From Micromussa lordhowensis (taxonomy: Eukaryota > Cnidaria > Anthozoa > Scleractinia > Lobophylliidae), in contig OZ026603.1 in NCBI GenBank assembly GCA_964020085.1, forward strand, positions 30,486,242-30,550,241: a DNA stretch of 64,000 nt, in the 5' to 3' direction. A model generated the notes under the pieces. That model was not told the DNA's origin and did not search any database. It saw only the letters and a list, made by a program, of their open reading frames with translations. A program made the position numbers and the translations under genes. This document shows, piece after piece, positions 12,901 through 24,400 of the stretch (the first letter of the stretch is position 1; each line of letters begins with the position of its first letter).

Positions 12901-15900
12901 CGATCGAGCCCAGAGACCGTCTGCGTCGATTTGCGGCAAAGAGTTCACATAGCAACCTGGCAGCCTATCATTTGTCGAATATCTTTTCAATGCAGGGATG
13001 CGATACGTTGGTATTTATGTTGTTGATTTAACGTTGTCTCTTACCTTTGTTCTTTTCCTCCACAGTCTGTGGAGGCTCCTTGGTTCCCACGTGAAAAATA
13101 AAGGAAAAAACACAACCTGTGCCTACCACGACCACTGCCATTTCCTGAAAAACAGAACTAAACATAAGGGCTCGAGGGAAAACGCTATGTCAGGTCTCTC
13201 TTCCAGAGAGGTTCGGGAGTTCTTTATAGGAATGCGCTGGCTTCATGGAGTGCAGGCGCAAAAGTCACTTTCCACGTGTTTTGCGCTAGCACTGACATCG
13301 CTCAGTGGATTATAAAGATTATAAAGAAACCCACCATGAAGTCTTTCCACTGACTATAGGTTAAGCTGTCGCTGCTGCCGTCGGTTCTGAGGACAATCCA
13401 TGTGATGGCATACATGAAGATGCCACTGAGAAATGTAAAACCGGATCTGAAAGAAAATCAAGTAAAATGCTTTTCAACAGTTTCAGTCTAGTTGTCGCAA
13501 AATGAGTTTTCAAGCTAAATTTTTCAAGCGAGATTTATAATTATGATAATTCGCTGTCAAGGACTGAATCTCGAAGCGTGTATATAACGCAGAGGATTCG
13601 ATAGTGTTAAAATGTTATCACGTCAAACAGACCTTTACTTGCCGTCACGAGAAGCTACTAGTCCAATGTTCTCAGTATACGTTCGTTCACGTTTTGATTG
13701 GTTAGTTTTCTTCTAGGCGGCTCGAGTAGTCGAACTGTCAAACGAGTATAGTTTACCCACGTAACAATATACATGTATGTTTACCTGCAGAAATATTATT
13801 TCTCTGCTTGACCGCATCCGTTTTCAAACAGGTTTAAGTTATTTTAACCCCTTTGCCTGCGTAGCAAGCGTTCCCTTCTTTCCCCACCCCCACCCCGCTC
13901 CTTCGACCTTTTTGCTCTCGCCCCACTTTTCGCGCGGCTCGAATGCGAAAAAGCTCTTTCGCACGGTCCGATTTCATTCGGCTCGTGCGGGAACGCTTGC
14001 TACGCAGGCAATTAACCCCTTTTTACTCAGAACCCGGTTTTACTTGCAACATAGTGAGATCGATTAGTTGTACACTGCTGAACATGTGCCAAAAACCACA
14101 AACAGTCAATCAAGTCATAGATATCGAAAGATATTTCAGCAGGATGGGAGCCGACCAGCCTCGAGAGCATTCTTTCGGCGAATTTCCGTCAAAACACAGT
14201 AGCCCTATGAAAAGACATGCAATTTGATAAGTGTTTTCCGTTTGCAAACCCCCTTAACCGAGGCCATAATTTTGTTTTGTTCTCCTCCAGCCGGAATTCG
14301 ACTAACCGGGAACGCCCCATAAACCAAATGTTTCTCGTTCTCCGTCATCCAGTTTTTGCTGCTTTACAAATGAACACTTTGAACTCTACAAAGTACCGGA
14401 ACCTGGTAGATGCAAGGCTTAAAGAAACTGAACTTAGCCGGAAAGGCTGACCGTACAGTTGGGGTGAACTGTTTAATATATTTTCCAATATTTCGTCAGG
14501 CACGGCCAATGCAATAGGACGATGCTTTTAAAGACAGTTTGGTGACGCACTAAAATTCCTCCTTGTTAAGTTTATTTTCTTCCATTTTCGTTGGTATCAT
14601 CAATATTTACATTAATTCTTTTCAGATAAGATATACTGGTCGACGTCCTTGGCACTCCATTAAAAAAAACACCAGGCATAAAAAAAAAAACAAATTTCCC
14701 ATAAATTTCTTGTCCGTATCTCGTGGCGAGTCACAAAATCCAAAGTTCAGCTTCATCGTACAGTACATTAGATCCTTGGGAAAGCGACCCCACAAACTTT
14801 TAGCTTTAAATATTATCGTTTAAAAAAAGAATTTGAAGCCTTTTTGACCTGTCTTTTGGCTTGGGGTTTCAACCAACAGAAAAATTCCAGGTTTTCTGGA
14901 GCTTGCAGATTGAGACTGTACTCAAGCCGCGAAAAACGCATCGCATTATTTTGTTTTGCAGCGCAGCTGAGATCGTATTTTGGAAATATTTTAAATCTTT
15001 TCACATGTGAGGTAAGCCGGTGATAAGTGCTTTTGTTTCCTAAGTGGTTAGTTTATCTGCTCGGCAGACACGAATTATTCACGTGCTAGCTCACGTGAGG
15101 TTTGACAAGGTTTGCATTGTTTAAACTTGCTTCCATCAAGTTTTTTAAGTGCGCGCCACTAATTCTCAACTTGTCTCCAAAACAGTAACTTAATACATCG
15201 GTCACAAATGTCCCGGTAAGTTACGTAATGTTCAATGCTCTGTCTTTGCTTTTAAATCTTGATGATAAGTCCTCGCAACGGAACGATCGAGGTTTTTGAG
15301 CGGTTTGTTTGGAGAATTTCATTAAATTTTTGTCCGAGTGAATAAGAAGGAGGTGGACAGTTTTTTCTCAGACGGTATTTTAGCAATCACAAGCGGCGAC
15401 CTTCGCTATGCTAAGAAGGAGCCGATTGCGCAGAAAAATCGACTAAGGGAGTGAAACAAATAAGATTCTGACTTACCGAAGCGCATGTAGTTCCACCATT
15501 TCATTGTGTCGCTTTGCGATCTCGGGTATTAGCGCCAAATGGGTGACTTGTGATAACGCCCACCCAATATTGTGCACGATCATGACAGTGCCGTAATAAA
15601 TCCCCATTATCCACTCAGAAGGATCTTTCCCGCAGACGAAGCACGGCATCATGAGAAGCGGGAAAAATCCCGCAACGAGGACAGTCCCGAGCAAGTGAAA
15701 ACTCTTGCGCTTGCCGTAGTACTTAGCAAGGAGTGGGAACTTGCAATTATCGCAGATGTAGCCTACTGCAATGCATAGTACAGAATCCACAGCGCTCGCG
15801 ACGATCCAGAGAAAACCGGCTGTCCTATTTGAGAGGCCAAGAACTTTCGTCTGGAAAATCAGCATGTAGGATACCCACGCTCCAAGCACGGTGTCATTCA

Positions 15901-16021
15901 AAACATGTCCAACGCTAAAAGAAAACCTTTGAAAAATTGGAAGACGAGGCTTTGAGCGAGATGGCCTTCTTTGCTTTCCTCGGTCTGCTAAGAAACTAGA
16001 ACCCGAACGATTGTGAGTCAT
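6994..16021 (-). CDS. MFSD12: MFSD12-like major facilitator transporter with enlarged central loop
   Basis: Nine exons on the minus strand: 15477-16021, 13335-13446, 13045-13144, 11274-12139, 9667-9759, 9490-9582, 8683-8954, 7824-7939, 6994-7130. All junctions agree in phase; product 777 aa. GHVLND near residue 38, YYGKRKSFHLLGT, the TSLAL...SGAFVFASM block and the ordered hydrophobic segments match MFSD12, a 12-helix transporter of lysosomes and melanosomes known in vertebrates to import cysteine. Exon 4 (residues about 253-541) encodes a hydrophilic Ser/Glu-rich loop between helices 6 and 7. It is far longer than the vertebrate loop of a few tens of residues, and FSFSNPAF occurs at 345-352 and again at 390-397. 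The C-terminal tail after the last helix is about 50 residues (ends KPRVVN). Exon 4 uses donor AAG|GTATTC. Orthology is inferred; other members of the GPH/MFS_2 superfamily are the alternative. Confidence 0.88.
7187..7465 (+). mobile_element. tRNA-derived SINE, copy 1
   Basis: Head resembles a tRNA promoter: box A-like GTGGCCTCATGGCTAGTGCG and box B-like GGGTTCGAGCCC. A shared body follows, containing TGTTCTTGGGCAAGACA, CTGGTGTATAAG and GCGATGGACTAGCATCCCAT. The same element lies inverted at 55222-55524 and, decayed, at 46289-46445. This copy is in the last intron of the MFSD12-like gene, antisense to it. Confidence 0.85.
10625..11235 (+). repeat. interspersed repeat, copy A (two blocks)
   Basis: A first block at about 10625-10690 (TTGAAAAGTGTAGCCTAAAT, TTTTTCAAGTTCGTCG) and a second at about 11085-11235 (CCTTGTTCTTTTATGGTTTA, AGTAAACTACTATTTTCAGG, TTTTGCACGTGGCC). 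Unrelated DNA separates them. The same blocks in the same order occur at 12184-12475, and inverted at 27250-27765. Copies A and B flank MFSD12 exon 4. Confidence 0.7.
12184..12475 (+). repeat. interspersed repeat, copy B
   Basis: Contains CTTGAAAAGTTTAGCCTAAA and TTTTTCAAGTTCGTCG, then CCTTGGTCTTTTAAGGTTTA and TTTTGTACATGGCCAAAATA. Its order and orientation match copy A. It begins about 45 bases beyond the acceptor of MFSD12 exon 4. Confidence 0.65.
13853..14011. mobile_element. hAT-like MITE with target duplication
   Basis: Inverted ends TTGCCTGCGTAGCAAGCG and the mirrored CGCTTGCTACGCAGGCAA. Flanked by direct TTAACCCCT at 13844-13852 and 14012-14020, consistent with an 8-9 bp hAT-type duplication. 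C/T-rich interior. It lies in intron 1 of the MFSD12-like gene. A related end, GCCTGCGTAGCAGACGTTTC, occurs alone at 17579-17598. Confidence 0.8.
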
Positions 16022-18053
16022 TTCGACCTGTTTTTAACCGGCAAACGGCTTTTCTAGGCAAAAGTAGTTTTTTGAAAGACCGAAAACCTTATTGAGATAA
16101 AAACGAAAAAACGTTGTCGCGGCAGCAGCTAAAGCGTTCAGAGGAGAAATCTCCGTCTTGTGGCAAAAACGTTTGCTGTTGAAATGCTTGCAACAAAATT
16201 GTTAGAGTTAATACTAAGCAAGTCTGCTTTTTTAATACCGGTTCAAGTATTTTCTTTAAAACAGGTAAGAAACAAGTTAATCAGCAAAGAATGTCTTTCC
16301 TACTGGTAAGCTATTTCTAGCTATTTCTGGCTGCGAAACCAGGAGTCTGGTTAAATTCAATGAATTATGAATTTCATTTCCATGAATTATAGTACATGCT
16401 TAAATCTAACGCGTTGAGGGGATCTCCTTTTTTTTTTTTTTTTTTTTTACTTTTTTCTCCTTGCACGCACAAGCAGTTAATCCAAAAAAAAACTTTGAAC
16501 TCTGGGTTAACTCCAGCTGAGAGTTTGGGTAACCCAAAACCTGTTGAATACTTGAAAGAATTCTTTCCCAGTAAGACGAAATTACTGTAGCTGAAATTGA
16601 TAGCCATGGAGTATAAAACAAAAACAAACAATCTTAGCACAAAGTATTCCCCCGAGAGGAAAAAATTACCAGTCTTACAACGTTTGGGGCAGCGAAATTT
16701 CATGATCTTGATCAATTCGAAAAATCCAAAACATTCAGAATAAATTACGGACGTAGTGAAGGAAGCCGAGCTACCGCAAATAACCTTAACACATGCTTTA
16801 CATGTAAAAATGAAAACAAAACCAAAAAATGCGAATATCGCAACAAAATTCACGTTACAGTGGAAACCCCACTGTACAGACACCGGTTTTATCCGGACAT
16901 CCGTTATTAAGGACAATGTTGTTTCTGTGATCGACGTGACGTACCCTCGCTTACGGCTACTAGTTCTTGAGCACTGTATTTATTTCACCGCATGGTCAGA
17001 TATGGAAGTTATCTACAGGTTAATACGTTTCAGTAGTGTAAGGCAGATACCGCAAGACATGTTTGGCACTTCCAGCTATTCCGGCTAGCTTCTTGTGCCT
17101 TTGTCGCATTTCAAAATGAAAAAAATTACCTATCCTTTCGAGGTTTTAGTTTCACCAGATACACTGAAGACCCTTTATTAAAACACTTGACGTTTTGCAA
17201 AGTTGTAACTCTACAGTGTTCCGTATGGGTACGCTCTTGCGTTGTGTGACATTTAAACGGACTAACTGTCGATCGGCACGTGAAGGAGTCTGGTGACCTC
17301 GCGTGAGTAAACAAGATAACTTAGCGTTTTTACTAACTCGGAACAGTCCTTACATTGGATGAGGCATTTATTTCAATGGCTGTAAGGTTTATGGTGCGTT
17401 TCTTTGGTGTGATCCGGATCCGGATCAGTGATCCAAGATCACTCGGATCATGGTACATCAAAGGAACCGAAGAATCCGTGACCAGATTGGATTCATCGGC
17501 TCATTTGATGCCGGATCGGATCACATCAAAGGAACGCACACTTAGTATGTGGATCTATGAAACAGGCGTCCGTTTAGCCTGCGTAGCAGACGTTTCCTTT
17601 CCTTTTCCAGGAGGAGAGATCGAACAAGCGAGCGAGTAAGCGGGCGACTAGTGTTCGTAAGTTTATTCTCGTAGTGTCTCGCCGTAATAGTCTTTATACG
17701 GACACCCGCGGATCATAAGGACATAAATTTTCACCCAGTTCCACTGAACAGACTAAATGTTGCCGGTTACGTAATAGCTCCTTGGGGAATTACCTAAGGG
17801 CATACAGAAAAAAAGTTGAGCGTATTACAGTGAAGTCAAAACAAAAAGTCCGTCAAACCCTAAACGCTGTCATTATTATGTCACGTAAAGGGTCTGTCAC
17901 GCCATGAGACGAAGGTTCGAAGACTTGTATAGGGTGCGTGTTGTACTAAGATCCAAGAAGGAAGATTCGATAAAAAAATCCCCTCATGAGCAAGCCTTTT
18001 AACACTGTTAAAATTTGATGACAACACTTTTTTCACCTCGGTTAGCAGTCAAG
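16022..18053. other. intergenic upstream of the MFSD12-like gene
   Basis: No exon chain was recognised. It contains a T-run (16428-16448), an inverted-repeat element (17394-17539) and a lone hAT-like end (near 17579). The promoter of the MFSD12-like gene must begin here, but no TATA box or other diagnostic element stands out. Confidence 0.55.
17394..17539. mobile_element. foldback MITE rich in GGATC
   Basis: Ends GTGCGTTTCTTTGGTGTGAT and the mirrored ATCACATCAAAGGAACGCAC pair over about 30 bp. The interior has repeated GATCCGGATC palindromes. No coding capacity. Confidence 0.7.
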
Positions 18054-18125
18054 TCCCATATGGTCTAGCGGTTAGGATTCCTGGTTTTCACCCAGGCGGC
18101 CCGGGTTCGACTCCCGGTATGGGAA
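18054..18125 (+). tRNA. tRNA-Glu (anticodon TTC)
   Basis: A complete 72-base cloverleaf. Acceptor strands TCCCATA and TATGGGA pair fully; box A region is TGGTCTAGCGGTTAGGAT; the anticodon arm CCTGG-TTTTCAC-CCAGG has TTC centred in the loop; box B is GGTTCGACTCC. It closely matches the standard animal glutamate tRNA, has no intron, and is followed by a T-run terminator. Confidence 0.97.
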
Positions 18126-18134
18126 CGACTGAAA

Positions 18135-18142
18135 TTTTTTTT
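18135..18142 (+). terminator. RNA polymerase III T-run after tRNA-Glu
   Basis: Eight consecutive T residues starting ten bases after the tRNA end, as expected for polymerase III termination. Confidence 0.85.
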
Positions 18143-20289
18143 CTCCCGTCTTGTTAGGAAATTTTTTCTCATTTTAATCTGGATTTTTTTTGGAACACCA
18201 CGATGCCGTTTACGACTGTAATATTTTGCTGTTTCTTAAGCTTTTCAAATCGGACTGAAACGTGACTTAACATCAAAGATGGCGGCAAACGTGACAATCT
18301 CAGTTTTAATTGTAGCCTGCGATCAGGCATTCTTTATTTTCGGCGAACGGGGAAAGGGGAGAAAAGAAGCCCTTTCTCCGTTCAATGAACACCAGATGAC
18401 GGGCTATTTCAATAGGCCTACGAGATGGAAAGGTGAAATACACAGGCTAGTGAAATGGCCGCCATATAGGTTTGGACATTCGTCATAACTACTATATATA
18501 GAAAGCACCATGAATATTACGCCGAAATAGGTCTCAATTTGCGCTGAAATGACAGATAAATCTGAAAGTCCACGAAGCCCAGAAATCAGATCGCTCGACT
18601 TTTGGCTAATGGTACATGTGGGAGATTTCTACATGACGTATCTATGCACGATAAACATATGCGGGCTTTGACGAGAGAAAAAGGAGCATGACTCTGTCGA
18701 GATATTCGTTTCAGCAATTCTTTAGTTCGTCTATTGCCACAAGGCTCCTCGGCTAAGCAATTAAAAATCAAACTATGACAAATAAAGGCGAAGACATAAA
18801 GTAAAGTGTCAAAGAGTTTGGCTACTATCCCCTCTCCCCCCTTACTGGATGAGACACTTAAGTCCATTGTAGGGATACCCCCAGCATTCTGTAAGGTTGC
18901 TCCGATAATTAAGTCTGTATCAGGCCAATGGAGATAATATAATATCTAGGCCAGACTGCCTTTATCTTTGTTTTCTACAATCCCTTCACCTTAAGAAACG
19001 CGAAAAAAAAACAAGTGTGAAATCCCCTAAATTCGCCATCAGGGGAATGGTGTCGGCACATCCGTGCTGTGTTGCTAACTTTTTCCCTAGCAATATATAG
19101 CAACTACAAGCTTGACAGTTCTACAGTTCGACTCTGTCCCAGGCTGAAAGTGTCACTTCCGAAGCAAAAACAAACAAAGCACGGGTCGTCTTCTGCCATC
19201 AATTTACTCCCGACCAATAGACTCCAGAGGGCGAGAGATGGCTGATAATAATAATAACTTTTATTTAAGTGTCGTATGTGTTTAGCACTGTTGTGCTAAT
19301 CGATGATACTACGGAATCAACGATCTTTTTGTAATTTCTGACCGCTTTGATGGATTAGTGGGCAATTTAAGCGGGAAACGTGCCTTCAACGGTTTGTATG
19401 GTGGTTCATTGCATTGCTTGCGGTCGCTGTCGTGTGCGTACGCTTCTCGGTAGAGCAATAACGAATCAGTTAATAGTTCGTTTATTTATAATGTCGTTGC
19501 TTGTAATTCAGTAATAATTGACAAACTGCATAAATATGAGTAAAAATCAAAAAAACACGATAAAAGCTAGTTCACACTAAACCAAGCCAAACCTAAGGAA
19601 GTGGAACTGTGCAATAATTTTTTTTTTCCAGAAAGGATAAAATGTTATCTTCTATATCTGAATAAATTTTACTTCATAATCTCGTCAAAGGGGAAAGGTC
19701 AGGTTTTGTTCCATCAAAGCCGACGGGCCAAAACGATAGGTTATATTAAGGACAAAATTCTCTTTGGCACCCATACTTAAAACCTTACCAACGCCTGTAA
19801 AAACATACTGGAAATTTCCAAAATAAGGGCTCGTTCTACAGTTGCGGTAGTGGCGACCAGTTACCGTTACTTATCCTAAACCTGCCCAGCTCACAGAGGT
19901 GCAGTCAGCCAGAATACTGAGAATTCATAACACGTTAAAAAACACTTTTCCTTCGCACTGTTGACCTTACCCCTTTGACGAAGAGAACGTAATTTCTTTC
20001 CAAAAAGCTTACATGCTTAAATAAAGCACAACCTAGTAGTTACTAAATTTCTAAACTATTTTTCAGCTCACTGGCGAGCTGAAGCTAACATGAAATACTT
20101 GTTTAAGGATCACCATCAACCAGAGTGCATTGCGGGCGAGCTCGCCATTGGCGACATTTTCTGTACTACAGAAAATAGTTAATTTTCGATTGTCTCCCCT
20201 CATCGGACTGCATCTTTACCATCGTTAGCAAGATTCGATTACTTGTTTTCTCTGTTTAGTTAGTTCTGCGTTACGAACATAAAACATTA
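18143..20289. other. intergenic, no gene recognised
   Basis: Short open frames only and no family recognised on either strand. AT-rich single-copy-looking DNA. Confidence 0.5.
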
Positions 20290-20509
20290 GGGAGCTTGAG
20301 CAAAGGCGTTTTTGAGCGACGTACGGCAACCGGGAATGAGGCGTTTTCTCTTTTTACTCGCCTTGGCGCTACTACATTTGTAATACTAAGTGTCGCTACT
20401 CTTATAGAGACGATTCACTTGAAAATTAGAGCGCATCCACTGCCCAAAATGAGAAATGTCCACTTCCGGTTGCCGTACGTCGCTCGAAAACGCCTTTGCT
20501 TAAGCTCCC
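20290..20509. mobile_element. Tc1/mariner-type MITE with TA duplication
   Basis: Near-perfect ends of about 45 bp: GGGAGCTTGAGCAAAGGCGT, then GAGCGACGTACGGCAACCGG, mirrored on the right. TA dinucleotides lie immediately outside both ends (20288-20289 and 20510-20511), as expected for Tc1/mariner-type insertion. No transposase inside. Confidence 0.82.
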
Positions 20510-20816
20510 TATTCTAAAAGAGGACGTCCGCCACGAAAAAAAAGCCGCCATATTGTTTGGTTTTCAAAATCAACGCGTTCGTGACAAATCAACATAACAT
20601 GAGAGGCATTCAATAACAGAGGTGCACAAAGCACACTGATTGATGGTGGCTCTTTAAGCCCAGACGGGATGCATCCCATCAAATACTTTAAAAGCCCGCG
20701 ATGCGTTAAAACTGCGTACCACAATACTTGGTTTGCTCCTAACACGAGGGAGTTTCAATTGACAGTAGCAACAATGTAAAACTAAAAACTACACGGATAC
20801 GCGAAAACGCCAGTTC

Positions 20817-21027
20817 AGCTCCCCTGAACTATTTCCCCTCCATATCTACACCCTGCCCCCCTTAGTACCTTTTCCCCGGTAGCTCCGGTGTCTCCCCCTC
20901 TGTATCCTCGTATCCCCCTCCAGTTCTTCCCCTTACATTACTTCCCCCTTCATATCTGTACCCCCGTATCCTTTCCCCTGTACGCCGGTCTCCCCTCTCC
21001 ATATCCCCTCCAGTTCCTCGCCCCCTG
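20817..21027. repeat. degenerate C/T-rich tandem repeat
   Basis: Loose repeats built from words such as CCCCTCCATATC, TGTACCCCCGTATCC and CCCTCCAGTTC. The minus strand is G-rich with many runs of three to five G. It lies downstream of the PDS5 stop codon in PDS5 orientation, so it may be in the 3' untranslated region. Confidence 0.65.
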
Positions 21028-21106
21028 TTCTCTCTGACATCTTGTGCTACAACTCGGTTTTCCTAAATATTAGTTGCGTGATATTCTGTAGACTCGTTAA
21101 TTTCCT

Positions 21107-21339
21107 ATATAGAGGTATTGTCCACACAAGAGGTCACATCGTCAAAAGTACTGAAGATTTCTGACTTCAGTAGACCAATGAAACCTCAGTACGACATCAC
21201 CGCATCCTTAGCATCACCTCGATTTAGCGAGAAGTCGTCGCATCGCGAAGCAACGCTGCTGAGAGCGGCAACGGACTCATTTGAGTCGGGCACGGAAACC
21301 AGTTATCTCAGTTCTTTCTCAGGACGCAACACGAGCTGA
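21107..21339 (+). other. unassigned open frame, possible terminal exon
   Basis: After a possible acceptor (TTTCCTATATAG) an open frame of about 77 codons runs to a TGA at 21337. It is Ser/Thr-rich, with segments such as SDFSRPMKPQYDITASLASP and FESGTETSYLSSFSGRNTS. Base composition is more GC-rich and coding-like than its surroundings. No upstream exon was found and no family recognised. It may equally be part of the PDS5 3' untranslated region read on the wrong strand. Confidence 0.25.
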
Positions 21340-21479
21340 GCGCCAACCTGAACCAGTAGCGCTCAAAAGATGAACAGCTATGTACAACAGCGCCGGACAT
21401 TAGTGGCTCAGAGTCGAACGTAAGGATTTAAATTCTTGATTTTTATGTACAGCGACTCTTTCATCATCGTTCTCGGGTT

Positions 21480-24400
21480 TTATCTTCTCTTGCTGGCCTT
21501 CCTTTTCACCTAAATTAGAGTGAAAAACAAATCATTAATTAAAAGAAGATTAGGCTCGATTGCCAGCCGCTGTTCAGGAGAGGAGGCCGGGTTGAACGTA
21601 GACCGGAGTCCAAAGAGCGGCGGAAATCGAGCCTACACTTAAGCCTCCTGGGCCTGGTTGCTCGAAATCCAGTTAACGCTAACCCAGGATTAAAAGTTAA
21701 CCGAAGTATTAATTTTTTTGTTTAAAAATGTTTTTCACTGCTTATGTTTTGGGTTGTTTGAGATTATTCAAACTCAAAACTGAAGGATAAACAATATAAA
21801 CAGAAAAACTCACCAAACATTTGCAAATTTAAACTCAAAATTCTCCCTAACCCTGGGTTAGCTTAACCGGGCTTTGAACAACCGGCCCTGGAAATTTCTA
21901 TGCAAGAATAACACGCAGAGAAGAAACAACAACAAGGCAACAGCAAGGAAACGAAAACACTGAACCACTACACAATAATATTAAGCAAAAACAGTGGAAA
22001 ACTATCATATTGACACGCACAAAGTGATTGGCCCTCTTGTAAACAGCACCAACATAAATCAAATGCAATACAAAGAAAGAAAATAGTTGACTGTCCTGAT
22101 ATTCAAACAAAATCTCCTAACACGTTAAGGAGTGCATGGAGAATTTCAGATCAAATCAGTGTTTATTTGCCCCAGTAACCATGTTAAAAGCAGTAATTAA
22201 ATGGTTAGTATAGGCAATCCTATGAGTGAAATTAAGTGAGTGAGTGAAATTAAGGATTTACATTTGGAGTGATATTTGAAAATGATCTCAAAATTGCATG
22301 AGCCTTAGGCGAGTGCAATTTGAAAGAATGCTCACATATCACGAGTAGTGTACATCATTAATTGCTCAAGCTTTCATACGATAACTGATTTATTATATGA
22401 CTGGGAAAAATACGAAAGTGTACGCGCGATTAAGTGGCCTGCTCTCAGCCAATCACAATGAAGTAATTTTCTACTCATATAATAAATATATAAATTCTCC
22501 CAAGTGGCACTATAAGAAATGCATGCAAACGAGTGCAGAGAATTTATATGCTGACATAGTGTCATCGCCGGAAATACTTACAACTAACGCTGGTTCTTTT
22601 CGTTTCGTTGGCGACGCAGCCGACACTTTACTCTTTTTCCCTGGACTAGGTTTTGATTCGGAGGTATCTTTCTGTGAAAACAAAAACACAGACCCTTGTT
22701 AAGGCATTAAGGCATTCAGAACTGCTGCAAAAACAATGAATAAGAACCATCTTTTTACAGGAAAATTCTCAAAAAGAAGAAACTAACCTTTCTTTTTAGC
22801 TTACTGGGACTTTTGTCCGCCTGGAAACACAGACAAAGCATCAGTGCAAATTAAAAAATTGACGATAAATTTCCCTGCTCTCAGCAATCACAGTGAAGTA
22901 ATTTTCTCAGTGATAACGATTTGAAATGGCACGAATAAGAACCTTGATTAAGTTGCAATTTAGTTCCAGCATTTTCCACAACGAATGCATTGCTAAATAT
23001 TGTATCAATAAAGAATATTTTAACAAAGGTTGAGGAAATAGCAACATAGACGAAACAGGTAACAAGGAAGATTATGTGACTTACTAACAATAAACACTCA
23101 GATATCAACTAGCGATACATACTATTCCATTGACTTGACCCCCTGATTTCGTTTTGGGACTCTCGTGTGATATTTGTCTGGATATGGCAGAGGAAAGCAA
23201 ATAACTATCAAATCATTGAGACAAATAACTTAAGAAATCATGAAAAGAGTTGAATCATTGATATTACATCTCAAAATCATTGACCACTGGATCCTCCACG
23301 ATCACGCACAGGCAATAACAAGAAGGCAAAATTAAACATGGAGCGATGCTATAAATGGGAAGGTTCGATGGAAATACCTGTGATTCTGGTGCCATGCCTA
23401 AAATCTAAAATAACGATTTTACTCCGTAAACTGAACTCCTTCTTTCAGAAATGTTGCAAACTTGAACAATATAATAAACAGAAAGTGTACAAGAACAAAT
23501 AAACAAAATTTGGCGCCCGAAGAAATTCTGAATTGCTTCAAATCCACGAATCGGAAAGCTGACGAAGTCAGTTCCTCGCCATCTTGATGACGTCATGCTG
23601 CTTAATGACAACTCTACCAATCAGTGTCTGTTTATGATTACCTTGTACTGAGAGGTTTCTTGGGCGACTCCAAACTGGAGGTTCCGCTGTCCGGCGTGGG
23701 CTCATCTTCTGGCAGAGTGTCTAATTCAGAACCCAGTCTTCTTATTGCCCGCGCTTTTCGGGGACTGGTTGGCAAAGAAGAAAATAAAAGACACATTTGC
23801 TGGAGATGCCAGTTATAACGTAGCAAAGGAAAGGTAGGGCGTATAGTTCTGTGTTTTGTCGTACCTTGTAATTTCTACGATAAGCCTTGAGTTTAACGTT
23901 TTGTAAAATGCTCTTGGAGGGGCTTATTTTCAAGAACGTTTATTTCAAGGAGAGGGGGCGGGGTATTTTCGTAAAAACTTCATTTGGAAGCCAGTTTTTG
24001 GTGAGCTTGAGAATTGTTTATGAATCAACTTCCGTTCAGCCTAAAAAAAAAGGCAGCGTGTCAGAGTGGTCAGTGCACCAGACTCGAAATCCGGCATCCC
24101 GCTCTGACCACTAAGCTGAAGTTGTTTCCCGGTAGACCCTAGTTCAAAATAAATAGCTCGACAAAGATGCAAATTCTCTTAAATACACTCACCTAGGTAA
24201 TGACTTGGTAACTGAAGACAACTTATCCGCTGACACAAAAGGTGAGCGTTTCTCAGGACTTTTCGACGACGATGGTGCCTTCTTCGCCTGAGATTCTTTT
24301 TGTTTCTTTGATGAGTTCAGTTCCTTGCCCGATGTTTTCTCCTCAATCTTGGCATTTTTTTCGGGTGATTCCTTTCTTGATTTCTTTGAAGCAGACTTCT

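Noticed and set aside
16374..16916. 180-codon minus-strand frame
   Set aside because: It passes through an A/T homopolymer (poly-Lys end) and shows no family resemblance or splice context.
23378..23397. 20-base candidate micro-exon of PDS5 between TTTAG and GTATTT
   Set aside because: Including it shifts the frame and creates a stop at the next junction. Skipping it keeps the frame through to the basic C-terminus.
24048..24125. Possible second functional tRNA gene
   Set aside because: No closed acceptor stem or cloverleaf; better explained as a SINE head.
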